Positions 10,773-22,733 of a stretch of DNA of 64,000 nt are shown here, piece after piece. The notes under the pieces are model-generated. The model made no database searches. It was given only the letters and a program-made list of their open reading frames with translations, and was not told the DNA's origin. Origin of the DNA: Bemisia tabaci (Eukaryota; Arthropoda; Insecta; Hemiptera; Aleyrodidae); assembly GCF_918797505.1 (NCBI RefSeq), contig NC_092797.1, forward strand, positions 33,989,372 to 34,053,371, given 5' to 3'. The position numbers and the translations under genes are program-made. Position 1 is the stretch's first letter; every line of letters starts with the position of its first letter.

Positions 10773-13000
10773 AATAATTCTTGTCGGCCGCCTAAACTCC
10801 GTAAATGAATTATCAAATCAACAATTTCTTTTACCTACAATTTCCTCAGCTCAAAAGTAATTCAGAAGTCTTGTTCTCAATTTTCAATTTCCTCTGTTCA
10901 CTGATAACAAATGCTTACTAGACTGTTCGTCTTGAAAAAAGATTGTTGTGGCGGCTTTCAACTCAACATTTATTGCTGACTAGTGTTATTTGTTAACAGC
11001 AGTCACAGGACAATGGTTTGACCCCCTTTTTCTTTTATTTTGTCCTCTATGATTAAATTATGATCTTCGTTAACTTTTCACGGAACAAAAATATTCATAT
11101 TTAATCAATTACTGGTTCCTATTTCTCCCCTGCGTGTACTTTAAAATTGTAAACTCTTCAATCAGGAATTACAATCCTCCTCAGAGAGAATCGTGGGTTT
11201 CCTGTTTGCCTTTCTTATTTAAGAATAATAATTTTACCTTATTTCCTTTCCTAAAACATTAAGTAACGTGAAATTATGGAGAATTTATGATTGTAAATAA
11301 TATTTATTACTACTATCGTCATCACAATCATTGTCACCGTCGCTTTCATACCAATTAAATTATTTTTATCTCATTCTCACTTATTTTTCAGAGGTGTAGG
11401 GCATGTATGAAGTAAATTTTTTTTTGTCTCCACCTGCATAGTTTGCCCATCATCTGGAGCCTACATAACTTTCTTTACTTGAAAGCTTTCTTCAGATTTA
11501 TTTTTTCTTTGGTTACAGATATTTAATCAGGGTAATTATAACCAGGTCTAAATAGTTTAGTCTCTCTTATCAAAGTCCTCTTGGTCTGGATTCTGTAATT
11601 TAATAATCATATTTTTATATTAAGTAGGCACTTTTAAAACTTTCATTTTTTCTTCTTTAAATGAAAAGAAACAAAATATATCGGTTCCCTCAACAAAAGA
11701 TGTATTTTTGACACAAAATAAATTGACATCAATGTATGCCATTTCATCACACATTTGTCATTTTTTCTTTGTTTAAATTGCGTTGTCCGCGCCAATCATT
11801 TCTTTGGGCCCTTAATATTTTCATCTCTTCACCTTTCTCTGTTATTTTGTTGACTGAATGTACCGTTTAAAGACTGAGTTTTGTATCTAAGTTTTCCTGG
11901 TGGAGGTAGGCAACATCTTTTTTCTCTTCCTCTTCTTACTTTTTTAAGTACAATTGATCATCAATTTTTTGATTGTATTATGACTATTTTCATATTTATT
12001 AAAAAAAGTTAAGTAAATTCTTTGCGATTTAAGTTATTTCCTCTTGCTTGTGACTTGTGCATCTCATATCAATTTTTCCTTTTCAAATATTAAAGGAGGT
12101 TTATGGGAAAATGGTACAAATGGCCAATCAGTGTATTGGGAAAATTATGAGCAAAGCAGTACAATGCTAGCCGTGAAAGGTGGCCAAGTTTCCAGAAAAC
12201 TCCCGTATTTCAATCAAAAATCAAATTGCAGTCTTGAATTTTTCATTATGTAAATTGTAAAAAGCAGATCTCCAAAAAAAAAGAAAAAAAATGAAAAAAG
12301 GTCAGTTTGCAATTACCATTTTTCCACCTCAGATCTTATTTATTTTATTGGACTGACAGCCTGAAAAACACAACAAAAAAGGGCTTTTTGTGCCTCTATT
12401 TTGGAGAATCCGGCGATTTTGATAAAATAAGGTCCAAATGAAACCCTATGATAAGACAATCCTCTAGTGAAAGTTTTAGCTTTCCAAGCTTGTTTCTATA
12501 CAACATTGAAAATGTACGTTTTTTACCATAAAAAAATACCAATATTTTGAAGTTCCTCGGTTTCAAAGAAAAAACAACCCGAGTTGACTCCTTTTTTATT
12601 TTTGAGGCACAGATATATCAAATGATGATACTAGCAGTTTACAAGTGGTGGCCTCATTAGTCGGATATGGGAACATTATGGATGTAAAGCTCTGAACTTT
12701 AATGGATATGGAATTTGTTAAGGGTAACGTTCACTTCACAAGATCAAACTTTTATTCTAACCAAATTTTATCAACTTTTTTTCTATTGAACAGAGTTGAA
12801 TAAAAACTTAAAATGTCTCATTATTTTTAGTTTTCCTTTATTTTTTTACACCCTCATTTTTCCTTCTCTTAATTTCATACACCAAAATTTCTTGCATTGT
12901 TCAGCATTCAGTAGAATTTGATCTAATGTCATATTGAGACTAATAAAAGACATGCAAATGTTCCAATCACCATGATGGGAAAGTGATCAAAATTTAATGC
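10773..13000 (+). other. Perilipin 3'UTR and downstream AT-rich DNA
   Basis: No coding signal. Possible polyadenylation hexamers AATAAA occur at 11717-11722 and 12799-12804; neither can be chosen without transcripts. Otherwise AT-rich spacer with homopolymer runs. Confidence 0.4.
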
Positions 13001-16000
13001 TTGAAAAAATAGAGTGATTCAGAATGTAAGTGCCCAGCAGGTGTTGAAAAAATAAAAATTTGAAAAATTGTAACAACTACCTAAGTACCTGCTTTTGAGG
13101 AAAGCTCAGAGTACCCTAGTTGTTTGTTGTTTTCTTTTCCTTTTAATTATTCCGAACAGGCTGCAGATGTAAAAAATTAAGTCTGAAGGTCTTGTGTTTC
13201 CTTTCCTTTTTTTAAAAGAAAAAAAAGGGGGGGGGGGGGTTTGAAGTCTGACTTGCCTCTATTTCAAGGGAGATTGAGTGTCCTCTATCCCTAATGTGAA
13301 CCTATATATCACAGGAACCATAAAACTTTGACAAAAGAAAAATTATCTTGCCAATCATATCCATCAGAAATTCAAGCATTTCCACACTATCAGCAAGGTG
13401 GGATATTGTCAATTTTGGTGATTAAATTCAGAGAATTGGAACCATCTCCGCCGAGAACACTTTGTTATGTAGTATTCCAGAGTCTGATTTCAGTATTTTA
13501 ATGCAGAAATCAGACTCTGGGGTAGGTACATAAAACATATAAAATTATTTACAATCGGCGAAAATCGAAAAATGGGTAGTATACCCGTATAACAACGCTG
13601 CAAATCCCTGTTCATATTTTGTTTTTTCAAATGTGAACAGACCAACGGTATCTCTTGAAAGTTTCTTTTAAGTAATTTTCTTCACTCATTAAAAAAATAT
13701 TTGCAGAATATCTCGGGTAGATTTTAGGGTAGGTAAGTTTTCTTCTAAAAGAATACAGATTGAAGATTTTGAAAAGCTGCAGTACCTAGAGATATTTATT
13801 TTTCGACCTTAGCCGTCGACATCATCGGGGCATCGCTATGTACATGTTTTTTACATGTTTTTCGCACCTGAAAGCAATAGCCGCAAAATTAAAATTCGCG
13901 GGCTAAAAACAGCGGCGTCTGAAAGCAGAGTTGCCATACTGCACGTTGTCGCATTTCCCCAGGTTTCTCGTATCGGAAGCTCGATGCGTCACGGACTCTC
14001 TCATAGATTCAACCTCTATAAGTATTATTAAAGCGTCTTACAGAGTTGAGACAATTTTCAAGGAAGTTCTTTCTAAAATTTTAAGGAAACTTATAGAGCA
14101 CGGCCGTTTTCGGAATGATTTGGCAACTGCGTTTTAATAGCATGCGGAAGCATGTGAAACTAAACACCGAAAATCCAGCGTTGAGTTTGCGTTGAATCGC
14201 GCACGGTAAAAAGTGGAAGGTGTTTTGCTTGCGTTCATTGATATCAGCCTTGTTTACGGTCATGTTTTCATTCTGCAAGTGAGCCGCAGCATGGTAAAAT
14301 ATTGTGATTTCGGTTATGAAGTGCCTCATTGTTGGTTTTAAAGTGTTCATTTTGTAGTTAAGTCCTAATCCTCTGTCGAGTGTTCTAAAATTGAGTCACT
14401 GTATTTTTAGAAGTTTTATTCGTTCCTTTTACGTCGAGATAATTTTGTACCTGAGCTTGAGTCCTTGCACAGAATTTATTTTCTTACCTAGTATCATTTT
14501 GGCTCGGTTATTTCACTCATTAGGCAGCGTGTCAAAAGTTTATCAATTTTTTCACAAGAGTGTTCACGTGTAAATCTTTTCGAATTGTTAGTGCCACATT
14601 TTATCCTTGACGTAACCTCCCAAAAGTCCTGATTGTAGGAAAGGTAAGCAATATTCATTAGTTCGTAATTAAGTAGTTTTAGTTGTTGAATTACAATTTT
14701 AAATTTCTGAATATGATTTCTTACTGTTAGCATGACACACTCTCAAATCATCAGGAATACTGCCTAAACAGGTTTTACCTTATCGGCAGCGAGAGCTATT
14801 GCGCTCTATTCCAAGTGGTATCTATTTTGTTAGGTTCCTTAAAAATCCTTACTGATCTCAAATCTCATCTCTTCCAGTGAAGAAAACTAATCTCTTTCTT
14901 CATTACTCGACCAGACTCAACCTCTTTGTTTTTATCACTATCAAGCTTTGAAGCTAACATTCAAATCGAATGTTAGTTTTGCAGTTCTCGCATCAATTTT
15001 GCCCTCCTGAAAATTGGTAGTATATATCCAGCAGATAGGTACCCTATTCTTTAGTGTGTTTTGAATTTTTTCATGCCCAAGTAAAATTATTTCTCCATCC
15101 ATAAATTGTCGCAACTTCGTATACTATCAAATCAAGTTCAACCAAATGGCTGAGGTGTCATGTATGAAAATGAGGCCCTTCAAATTTTGAAATGATTATG
15201 GACTGAAACTGTAAACTCATACTTACTAACATGTCTACAAACATCTTCTAGGTCTGGATTGAGCCTTCTCTACATCAGATAGCTGTCCATAGAAGTATCA
15301 ATTGAATTTGCGTTTGATTTGACCGCTCTCTTTGATTCCTCTTGATTCAGTCGTCTTCGGCTAATAATGATCAGAATTCGTGCCATATTATGTACTGCAA
15401 GTTAATTTGAGAACCTAAGTGGAAATTATGTTTTGAAAACGTCCGATTAATGAGCATTTCTAATTGCGGAATTGCAAACCTAAATATGCTTTTGCTACTC
15501 ACATTTTCACACTACGAAACAAACCATTGCATCCGATTCCAACAATTGTGAGGGTAGTTTGCAATTTTTACAGGGGGAGGGGGTTGTAAAATCAACCTTC
15601 ACCTTTAGCAGTCCAATGATATGCTCACCCTTTGACTAATTTATAGGAAAACCCACTAAACCTGCGCTGGGCAATAGTACCTCAGCGCCCCTTTTCCCAG
15701 ATTTGACGACATAGAGTACCTTTCAATCCATATTCGAACGCTCTTCCAAAACTGATTGTAGCAACAAATGATGAAAATTGTGAGGGCTGGTTAGACCAGC
15801 CATATATATCACTATTTTGCTGTGAAGGTTGAGTCTCGGCATCCCCTTTTTACGCACCTCGTCATGACTGCCCAAGATTTTAATTGGAATTTTGATGTTT
15901 AAGGAATTCCTTTGCATGTAGATCCAGGCAATCAGATTCCTCATAAAGTGCACAGGTTTCTCTATTCTGATCAATGTTTTTCCAAGAAGTGAAATGAAAT

Positions 16001-16200
16001 ATTTTCTGGCCTCTGTAAGTCACTTGCAGAAAATAGGATTCCCCCAAAAAACAAAAATAGATTTTTGTACAAAATTTCGGCCCAATCCCAAAAAACTCTC
16101 TGATTATTATTTTAAGAACAAATTATACCAAAATACCAAAAACATACGATAGCTCTGCCGTTTGAATTCATCATTTAAAAGTAGGTGATATCAAAACGGC
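13001..16200. other. Intergenic spacer
   Basis: AT-rich sequence with a G-run at about 13228-13241. Open frames on both strands are short and lack plausible splice partners. I see no gene apart from the hairpin listed separately. Confidence 0.4.
13477..13520. repeat. Perfect 15-bp hairpin
   Basis: Arms 13477-13491 (ccagagtctgatttc) and 13506-13520 are exact reverse complements with a 14-nt loop. No U-run or gene context suggests a role. Confidence 0.7.
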
Positions 16201-16224
16201 CCAATTTCCCCCTTAATGCCAATG

Positions 16225-16248
16225 CAATATACATCGCAAAGCTTTTTC

Positions 16249-16285
<37 letters not shown>

Positions 16286-16402
16286 AAATTACTAAAACGT
16301 ATAATGGTCTAGAACACGTTTTGTACATCGCAAAGCTTTTTCCTAAGAAAAAAAAAAAAAACAAATAACTAAAACGTATAATGGTCTAGAACACGTTTTG
16401 AT
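16225..16402. repeat. Tandem duplication with long poly-A tracts
   Basis: Two near-identical units begin tacatcgcaaagctttttcc, run through an A-tract (about 30 and 13 A) and end aacgtataatggtctagaac then acgttttg. The copies differ mainly in A-tract length, which suggests a recent local duplication. Confidence 0.8.
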
Positions 16403-16959
16403 CCATGGTTTAAAAGAAGTGATATCAAAACAGCCCAACTTCCCTTAAATTTGCCCACCTCGGGGCAAAATTCTTCGAAACTTTCCAATTCATCGCTGTA
16501 GAGACACCAACCATTAATTGACTTTTAATATATCTCTTTGTTTAAAAATCAAAGACGTCCCTTTGAAAACTGTAATGATTTTTTTCTTTAAAGATACAAA
16601 ACACAAATAATCGTCATAAAGTTGAAAAAAAATTGAAGGAAAAAAAAAGGAATGGGCCGGCCGGCCGTACTTATGGGTAGCAGGTGACAGGGTGATTCTC
16701 GTCTTTCTCGCTACTTCTTTAGCCGTGTCTCGTCATCGAAAGCAGGATCAATTTTTCTGAGAGCATCACTCAATCATTTTCCAGTAGCTAAATTTGCAAG
16801 AAGTTTTCTTCATTCGGACGATACTAGTTCAGAAGTAATGCCTCATGAGCATCTCAGCAGTCATGCTCTGATGTCCTAGAAAATAGGATATCGGACAGTA
16901 AATTTGATTAAGAGGGTATAATTTAGGCTCTGATTTCAAATTTAAGTGTGCGTAATTTT

Positions 16960-18335
16960 TTATGCTTTTACAACACAACTCGAAAAGTCGCGTATTTACC
17001 GTGACATGGAGGTGATAAACGCGCAATTTCAATTTTTTACGGAACCGCTGGAAACATCGCGTTTTGCAGCAATAATGAGGTGAAAAAGCTTAATTCTTCA
17101 CTTTTATACAAAACCGGTGGAAAATCCGTGCATTTGCCGCGGTACTGAGATTTTGTTCACGCATACTTTCTTATGTGTTTATAAAACTCTGGATGAATCG
17201 TACTTAATGAATTTTCACGGGAGTTTGCATAAAAATGTTTCATGAAGCACCACTGGTCAAAGAGAAAACCAGCGCGCAAGTATTCGAACTATTCGAACTA
17301 CGGAGTAGGTATGTAGTATCACGCGAAAATGAGGGCAAATTTTGGCTTTTCGCTTGTCTCACAATCAAATTACTGATGTTTGAATGAAGATACTATGCTC
17401 GCATCGTTAAATGCGGAAGTCAAGCACGTAACTCCCTGTGCGAACTCTGGAGTGGGTATACGGTATCGCGCGAAAATGAAAAAAAGCACGTGTTTTCTTC
17501 TTTAAATTTCACGCAGAAAACGATTTTACTTAATGGAAGTTCGGAAATGTACTCCTGAACTACGTATTTACAAGTAAATTTCCCATTACGAACAAGTAAA
17601 TTTGCACAGAACTACCTTATATCAATATTTGCAAAACACGCAGTATATTTTCTTTTTGTAGGTACCTAATTTGTGTACCATCTTAAATGACAATAATCCG
17701 TATACAGAGTACAAACATTCCAAAAGCATGTGTTGAAAAACGCTGACTCCACGAACACAGTGCGGCCAGCGCGGAACGTGTATTAGCGCCTACAAGACTG
17801 CATGGATACTTCATGCAATGCGCGTCCAACGCGAACTGATTAGCGCCTACGAGACTGCACGGATACTTCACGCATTGCGCGTGCACACCGTATGAATGAT
17901 TAGATTTCATGCTCGCATCGTTAAATGCGGGAATCAAGGGTGTAACTATTCCAACTCCGGTGTAGGTATCATCACGCAAAAATGAAGGATAATCTTATTT
18001 TTTTGCCTAAGTATCTGAAATTACCGACAGTTATGAATGCCGTGGTATCCATGAAAGAAATGCATAAAATTTTATTTTATCGCAAAATCGCTTGAAAAAT
18101 CTCATTCATGTGCCGCGATATTGAGGCGATTACAAGTAATTTCTTTTTTTTTCTCAAAAACCCTGAAAAAATTGCGTATTTGCCGCGACTTTACGGTGGA
18201 AGATTACGTATATTTTCAGTTTTCACAATCACAATCCCGCCAGAAAAACCGAGCATTTCCCGCGATATTGAGAAGGAAATTCCGTAATTTCTCACTTTTC
18301 TAAAAAACCGCTGGAAAAATCGCGGAAAATTCTTT
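16960..18335. repeat. Degenerate tandem repeat of about 75-80 bp
   Basis: Recurring cores gaaaaatcgcgtatttgccg, gccgcgatattgagg and aaaaccgctggaaaaatcgc occur at 16980-17170 and 18060-18330. They are interrupted by unrelated repeats at 17280-17970. No coding capacity. Confidence 0.6.
17736..17970. repeat. Dispersed repeat, copy 1 (second copy at 25428)
   Basis: Starts aaaaacgctgactccacg and ends ccggtgtaggtat. Inside are two tandem subunits beginning agcgcctac(a/g)agactgca. The sequence at 25428-25659 is nearly the same, and partial relatives (tgctcgcatcgttaaatgcg) lie at about 17395-17470. Confidence 0.8.
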
Positions 18336-19187
18336 AGAACGCAATCCTACAGCTAAAAAATAGTTCCCGGTACTTCAAATAATTTGTTTGTTTTTGTTAT
18401 CATACTATCCTCAGGGGTTCAAAATGTTCTTCGCCGCCACAATTAAGTAGGATTAAGCAGCTTCTTTCCTTTCATAATCTTGTATCCTAATCTTCGCAAG
18501 AAAGTTGATAGTTGTTGCTGATATTAAATTTTCTCTTATGGTAGAGAACTTTCCAACTACTACTGCCCATATTTCTTAAAAAAATCCGCTGATGCCACAA
18601 TTATTTTCCACAACTGCCTTAATTTCACGCAAGCAGTCGTGCAGATTTTCACTTGATCCAGGAATTTTCGCATTCCTGGGATCCTGGGTATTTAGATTTA
18701 AAATCGTTCCGTTTTGTGTGGCCGTGGCGTGGGTATTCAAATTATATGTAGAACTCGTTTTATTACCTGATGTAAGTCAATATGGTCTTACTTTAGATTT
18801 TGGATGCGCAAAGGACTGTGGACCGTAAATTTTTTTTTCAAATTTGGTAATTGCGTCACATTATGCATACGCTTGCTTTATTAAAGGATTGATAGGAGGG
18901 GAGGGGGTGTTGGGCCGTAGCTTCGCTCCTCTCTCTTTTATACAGTCGTGATTAAATAAAAAAAATTTCAAACATTTCATGAAGTGTTGCCAGAAAAACT
19001 CAGTATCAGCAACCAGAATTTTGTTCATCCCACTTCAAATCTCAGCTGAAATCACGTCGCTGGCACCACACTTTTCGAGGCCCTCCAAAATAACGGTGTC
19101 AAAAATGTTTATACAGGTGAATAATGTAGATGTAGAATCAACTTCCTCGTTCTGGGCGAGGGAGCAGTTGCGCGGCTGTGTTTAGTA

Positions 19188-19422
19188 AAAACAACTTATG
19201 AACATTCAAGTGTTGCCGAACTTCCCTCGATTAAATCCTGATTGCCCAGAAAATGTATGACTGTTCTCCGTCGAAATTCTCAGATACGCTGGATTTATTT
19301 TATAGCGAAATTCTCTAAAAGAATTATGGACACAAACTCACACTTTTCCCGGAAAATTCGTATTTTATTTGAGGATATTTGACAAACTTTGAATGCTCAT
19401 ATGACGTTCTTCCTCAGCACGG
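19188..19422. mobile_element. Foldback MITE, family B, copy 1
   Basis: Inverted arms carry tgttgccgaacttccctcga on the left and the complement of gaatgctcatatgacgttct on the right. The family has at least six copies here (also 27064, 40106, 44152, 44836, 55001), typically 240 bp with termini like CCGTGCTAAGGAAAAACGCC. No ORF, so non-autonomous. Confidence 0.7.
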
Positions 19423-19689
19423 CGGGCGGCAGCGTGAGGCGCACCGATCTCTTCACCTGGCGGTCAGCGAGAACGTTGCCTACCTGCTCTCGTATCTCAG
19501 CGCCGAGAGCTTTTTGCCGAAATGACCGGCTCTAGAAAGTATTGCCTTGTTGGCTCCACTCCCTGATTGGTTCTTTTAATGGGGCCCCTAAGGACGTTGA
19601 AATATACGACAGGTAGGGCCCAAAAGTGCAGCCAACCTATGAACTCAAGTTGTCTAGGGTTCTTGGCCATCTCGGTTTGATGCTATGGA

Positions 19690-19940
19690 GGAAAAAGTAT
19701 CACAATTCCAACTATACTCCTAGCTGATTTTGGCGCCAGATATTAGAGTAGTTGCACAAGCCAGAGCTATGGTTGAGTCAGCTTAAAATGTGGTTGGACC
19801 AACCATACCTCTAGCTGGTGCACTCATAGTCAGCATAAGTGTAGTTGAATTAACTGTACCGCTGGCTGGTGCCTTTATACTTGTAGCCAGTGTAACTCCT
19901 CTCATGGCTGGCGCCAAAATCAGCTGTAGGAATCTGAGGA
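19690..19940. repeat. Foldback element built of tgGCGCCA-containing arms
   Basis: Left arm 19717-19740 (tagctgattttggcgccaga) is inversely repeated at 19908-19932. The interior has repeated ctggctggtgc motifs. The 68-codon open frame across it is a by-product of the repeat. Confidence 0.6.
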
Positions 19941-20067
19941 TTGGCAGTGGCATTTTTCTAATGTTTTTCGTGTTAGAAGGTTGGCTGCTCCTCTAGGCCG
20001 TAAGAGCTCCATTTTCCGGCATGTCCTCACTCCATCTATATAGGTATTCCTAATATATAAGCCTCTT

Positions 20068-20334
20068 GCGGGCCGATTATGGAAATTCACAGACAAAGCT
20101 ATAGACAAAGAATACATAAGGAGTATAGAGCGATCCTATTGGTTGAAATGGGTGGCTCTTAAAGACTAAGGGGGTAAATGATGTACTTACTATCGGGTCT
20201 CTCGTGGGTTGCCGTCAGTTAGTCTATTACCTACGTCTTTGTTACAACCACTTGCTTCCACCAGTAGCATCCCTCCATATTTTTTTTTCTTCTTTATCTA
20301 TTGCTGTGTCTGTCAATTTCAATAATCAGCCCGC
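20068..20334. mobile_element. Foldback MITE, family A, copy 1
   Basis: About 267 bp bounded by inverted ends gcgggccgattat and aataatcagcccgc. Arms carry agacaaagctatagacaaag. The first of three consecutive copies; no coding capacity. Confidence 0.8.
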
Positions 20335-20363
20335 TGAAGAGCTTGCGGCCCAATAAGCCGCCT

Positions 20364-20620
20364 GCGGGCCGATTATTGAAATTTATAGACATAGAAGGCA
20401 TAAGGAGTATAGAGCGATCCTATTGGTCGAAATGAGTGGTTCTTATAGACTAAGGGGGTACATGATGGACCAACTATCGGGTTTCTCGTGGGTTGCTGTT
20501 AGTCTATAACCTTCGTCCTTTGTCCATTGCAACCACCCGCTTCCACCAATAGCATCCCTCCATATCCTTTTTATCTTCTTTGTCTATTACTTCGTCTATA
20601 AATTTCAATAATCAGCCCGC
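20364..20620. mobile_element. Foldback MITE, family A, copy 2
   Basis: Starts gcgggccgattattgaaatt and ends ttcaataatcagcccgc. It follows copy 1 after 29 bp in the same orientation. The central part (ctatcgggtttctcgtgggt) matches the other copies. Confidence 0.8.
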
Positions 20621-20653
20621 TGAAGAGCCTTTGATGAATCAAACAGAGAGCTT

Positions 20654-20925
20654 CGGGCTGAATATTGAAATTGATAGACAAAGCAATAGACAAAGAAGAC
20701 AAAAAGGATTTGGAGGGATCCTATTGGTAGAAGCGGATGGTTGCAATGGACAAAGGACGTAGGTAATAGACTAACTAACGGCAACCCACGGGAGACCCGA
20801 TAGTTAGTCTATCATTTTCTCCCTTAGTCTATGAGAACCACCCATTTCAACCAATAGGATTGCTTTATACCCCCTATGTCTTCTCTGTCTATAGCTTTGT
20901 CTATCAATTTCAATAATCGGCCCGC
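20654..20925. mobile_element. Foldback MITE, family A, copy 3
   Basis: Starts cgggctgaatattgaaattg and ends aataatcggcccgc. Centre is in the opposite orientation to copies 1 and 2 (caacccacgggagacccgat). Confidence 0.8.
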
Positions 20926-20939
20926 TGCACAGACATGGC

Positions 20940-22610
20940 AACTCTTTCGATACAGCGTGGCGCGCTAATGAGCGAGGAGTGTTCCCTGTGGATGGCGGCC
21001 GGCGGCGACGTTGCAACTGCGGGCGCTTGGAGTGGCCGCGGAGGATAGTCCGTCGAGGGCCTCAACCTCCTCCAACACCCGGACTCCGAGAGCCATCAAG
21101 ATGCGCGAGGGCAATCCGAGTCGAAAAGGAAAGCGCCCAAAGATGCTCCGGCATTCAAGGTCAATCGGGGACCCCCTCGATTCCGCCTCCTCCGCGGGCC
21201 CCCCGTCCTTTTCTCGCTCTATTCATTCTTAGATCATCGGAATGCTAGGTGTAAGACCCACGAGTACTTACACTTCACCTCGTCTCGCTGCCTCCTCGCT
21301 CGCCGCGGCGGAGGTGCTCGCCGCTGGGGCATTGGTCCACGGGTCTCTTGTTTTCCTTTTTCCTCTTCCTCCTCTCCGCCGTCCGGCTCCTTTCAGATTA
21401 TCCCAGCCACTCCGGGCCATTTCCATTTTATCCGGCTTCAGTCTCGCGTTTGCCGTCTTTGTCCGACAAGGCTCCGGCTCTTTCGAAAAAATCCAATTTT
21501 CCTCCGGGTTTTGTTCTTTCTGCCTTCTCAGAATCGAGACGGTCCGGGCGCGTTGCGGTCTTTGAGTCCAGCACCCTGCTGCTCACATTTTTCGGCAGTT
21601 GTCGTCCGCGAAATTCGGGTTTCTTTCGCACGAAGATGAAGCCAATCCTCATTATCTAACGCTGAAGTTACTCGCGTGGTCAGATCTTAAGCTGAACGAA
21701 AATTACCGGCACATCAACCACCTAGTTCCCTTTTATATCTCACGCTGGATTGCATCGTATCGTTTACAGGCGGTAAGCTCTTAAAGTTCCATCCAAGTGC
21801 TTCGCCCTTCGCATACTTTCGCGGTTCATTAATAATCGTCGGGATTCAAATCACGCTTAGTCACAGCCAAAGTAACTTTTAACCGATGCTTGCTTAGAAT
21901 ACGCGAAGTGATATTGGTGATCGGTAATGTGTCCCATTTTTCGACAGATATTCGCGAAGAATTACGATATTCAAAGTTGCTTTATTTTTTAATATCACGT
22001 TGTGGCGTTCCGAATAACCATGCCGCTCTCAGCTTCCCTCCAGTGCGCGATTCTTGAACTCAACATGTTCAAGTGTATTTAAAAAATAATTTAAAGTTAA
22101 TTAAAAGTGACAAGCTGTTTAACGTGTTCAAAAAGTCTGCGCTCTTGTCGTAGTGAGTTTGGATTTCGTGTTTTTTGGATATTTTCGCGGAGTGAGAAAA
22201 GTTTTCAAGAGTGAGGTAATTTTGAGACTCTCAAGAACACTCTGCATCCGTGTGTGTCTGATTCTTACCCTGTCTTGTGTCTCATCGTGTGTTCTTCAGT
22301 TTTAATCCCGGGTTTCCATCGGTTCCGCGTTAGCGCGAAAGAGACGCCGGTCTGGAACTCGGGTCGTGGACTCGGCGCGGGTTGCCAAAAAAAACGTGGT
22401 GGCAAGTCGAAGCCGGTGACGGCGGAGGTGTGTGCACTTCCGGAGTGTGCGTGGATCGGAGTGTGTGCGTAATTTTGGTGTGATGCCCGGGCGGGGCGGC
22501 AGGGCCCGGGGTCGGGGCGTTTGTTCCGGATTTGGACTCGGTCCTGGAGCCGGGCGCGTCGTCGTCCCCGGGTCGCCCTCGCGGTCGCCGTAAGCGGCGT
22601 CATCGGTAGA
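20940..22610 (+). promoter_or_regulatory. GC/CpG-rich promoter-like region and 5' leader of gene 2
   Basis: After about 20 kb of AT-rich DNA the sequence turns GC- and CpG-rich, with peaks at 20950-21330 and 22320-22620, ending just before the ATG at 22611. I infer a promoter and 5'UTR region. Possible internal donors such as gcg|gtaagc at about 21776 and gag|gtaatt at about 22215 suggest a spliced leader. No TATA box or start site can be fixed. Confidence 0.55.
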
Positions 22611-22733
22611 ATGGTGCGGGCGGCCACCGTCTCCGACGCGCACGTTCACCTCCACTACTCGGCCCGCAAGTTCAGGAACAATCTCATCGCCGGCATCTCA
22701 CGGGCCGAGGATGTGGCAACTCAGGACCGGCAG
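22611..22733 (+). CDS. Gene 2, first coding exon
   Basis: ATG in the context tagaATGG; 41 codons to CAG|gtttgt, phase 0. The frame stays open upstream, but I see no ATG there that is clearly better. It sits at the end of the CpG-rich region, as expected for a first exon. Confidence 0.7.

Noticed and set aside
22521..22610. Upstream extension of the first gene 2 exon
   Set aside because: The frame is open but begins at TTG; the first ATG is at 22611 in good context.
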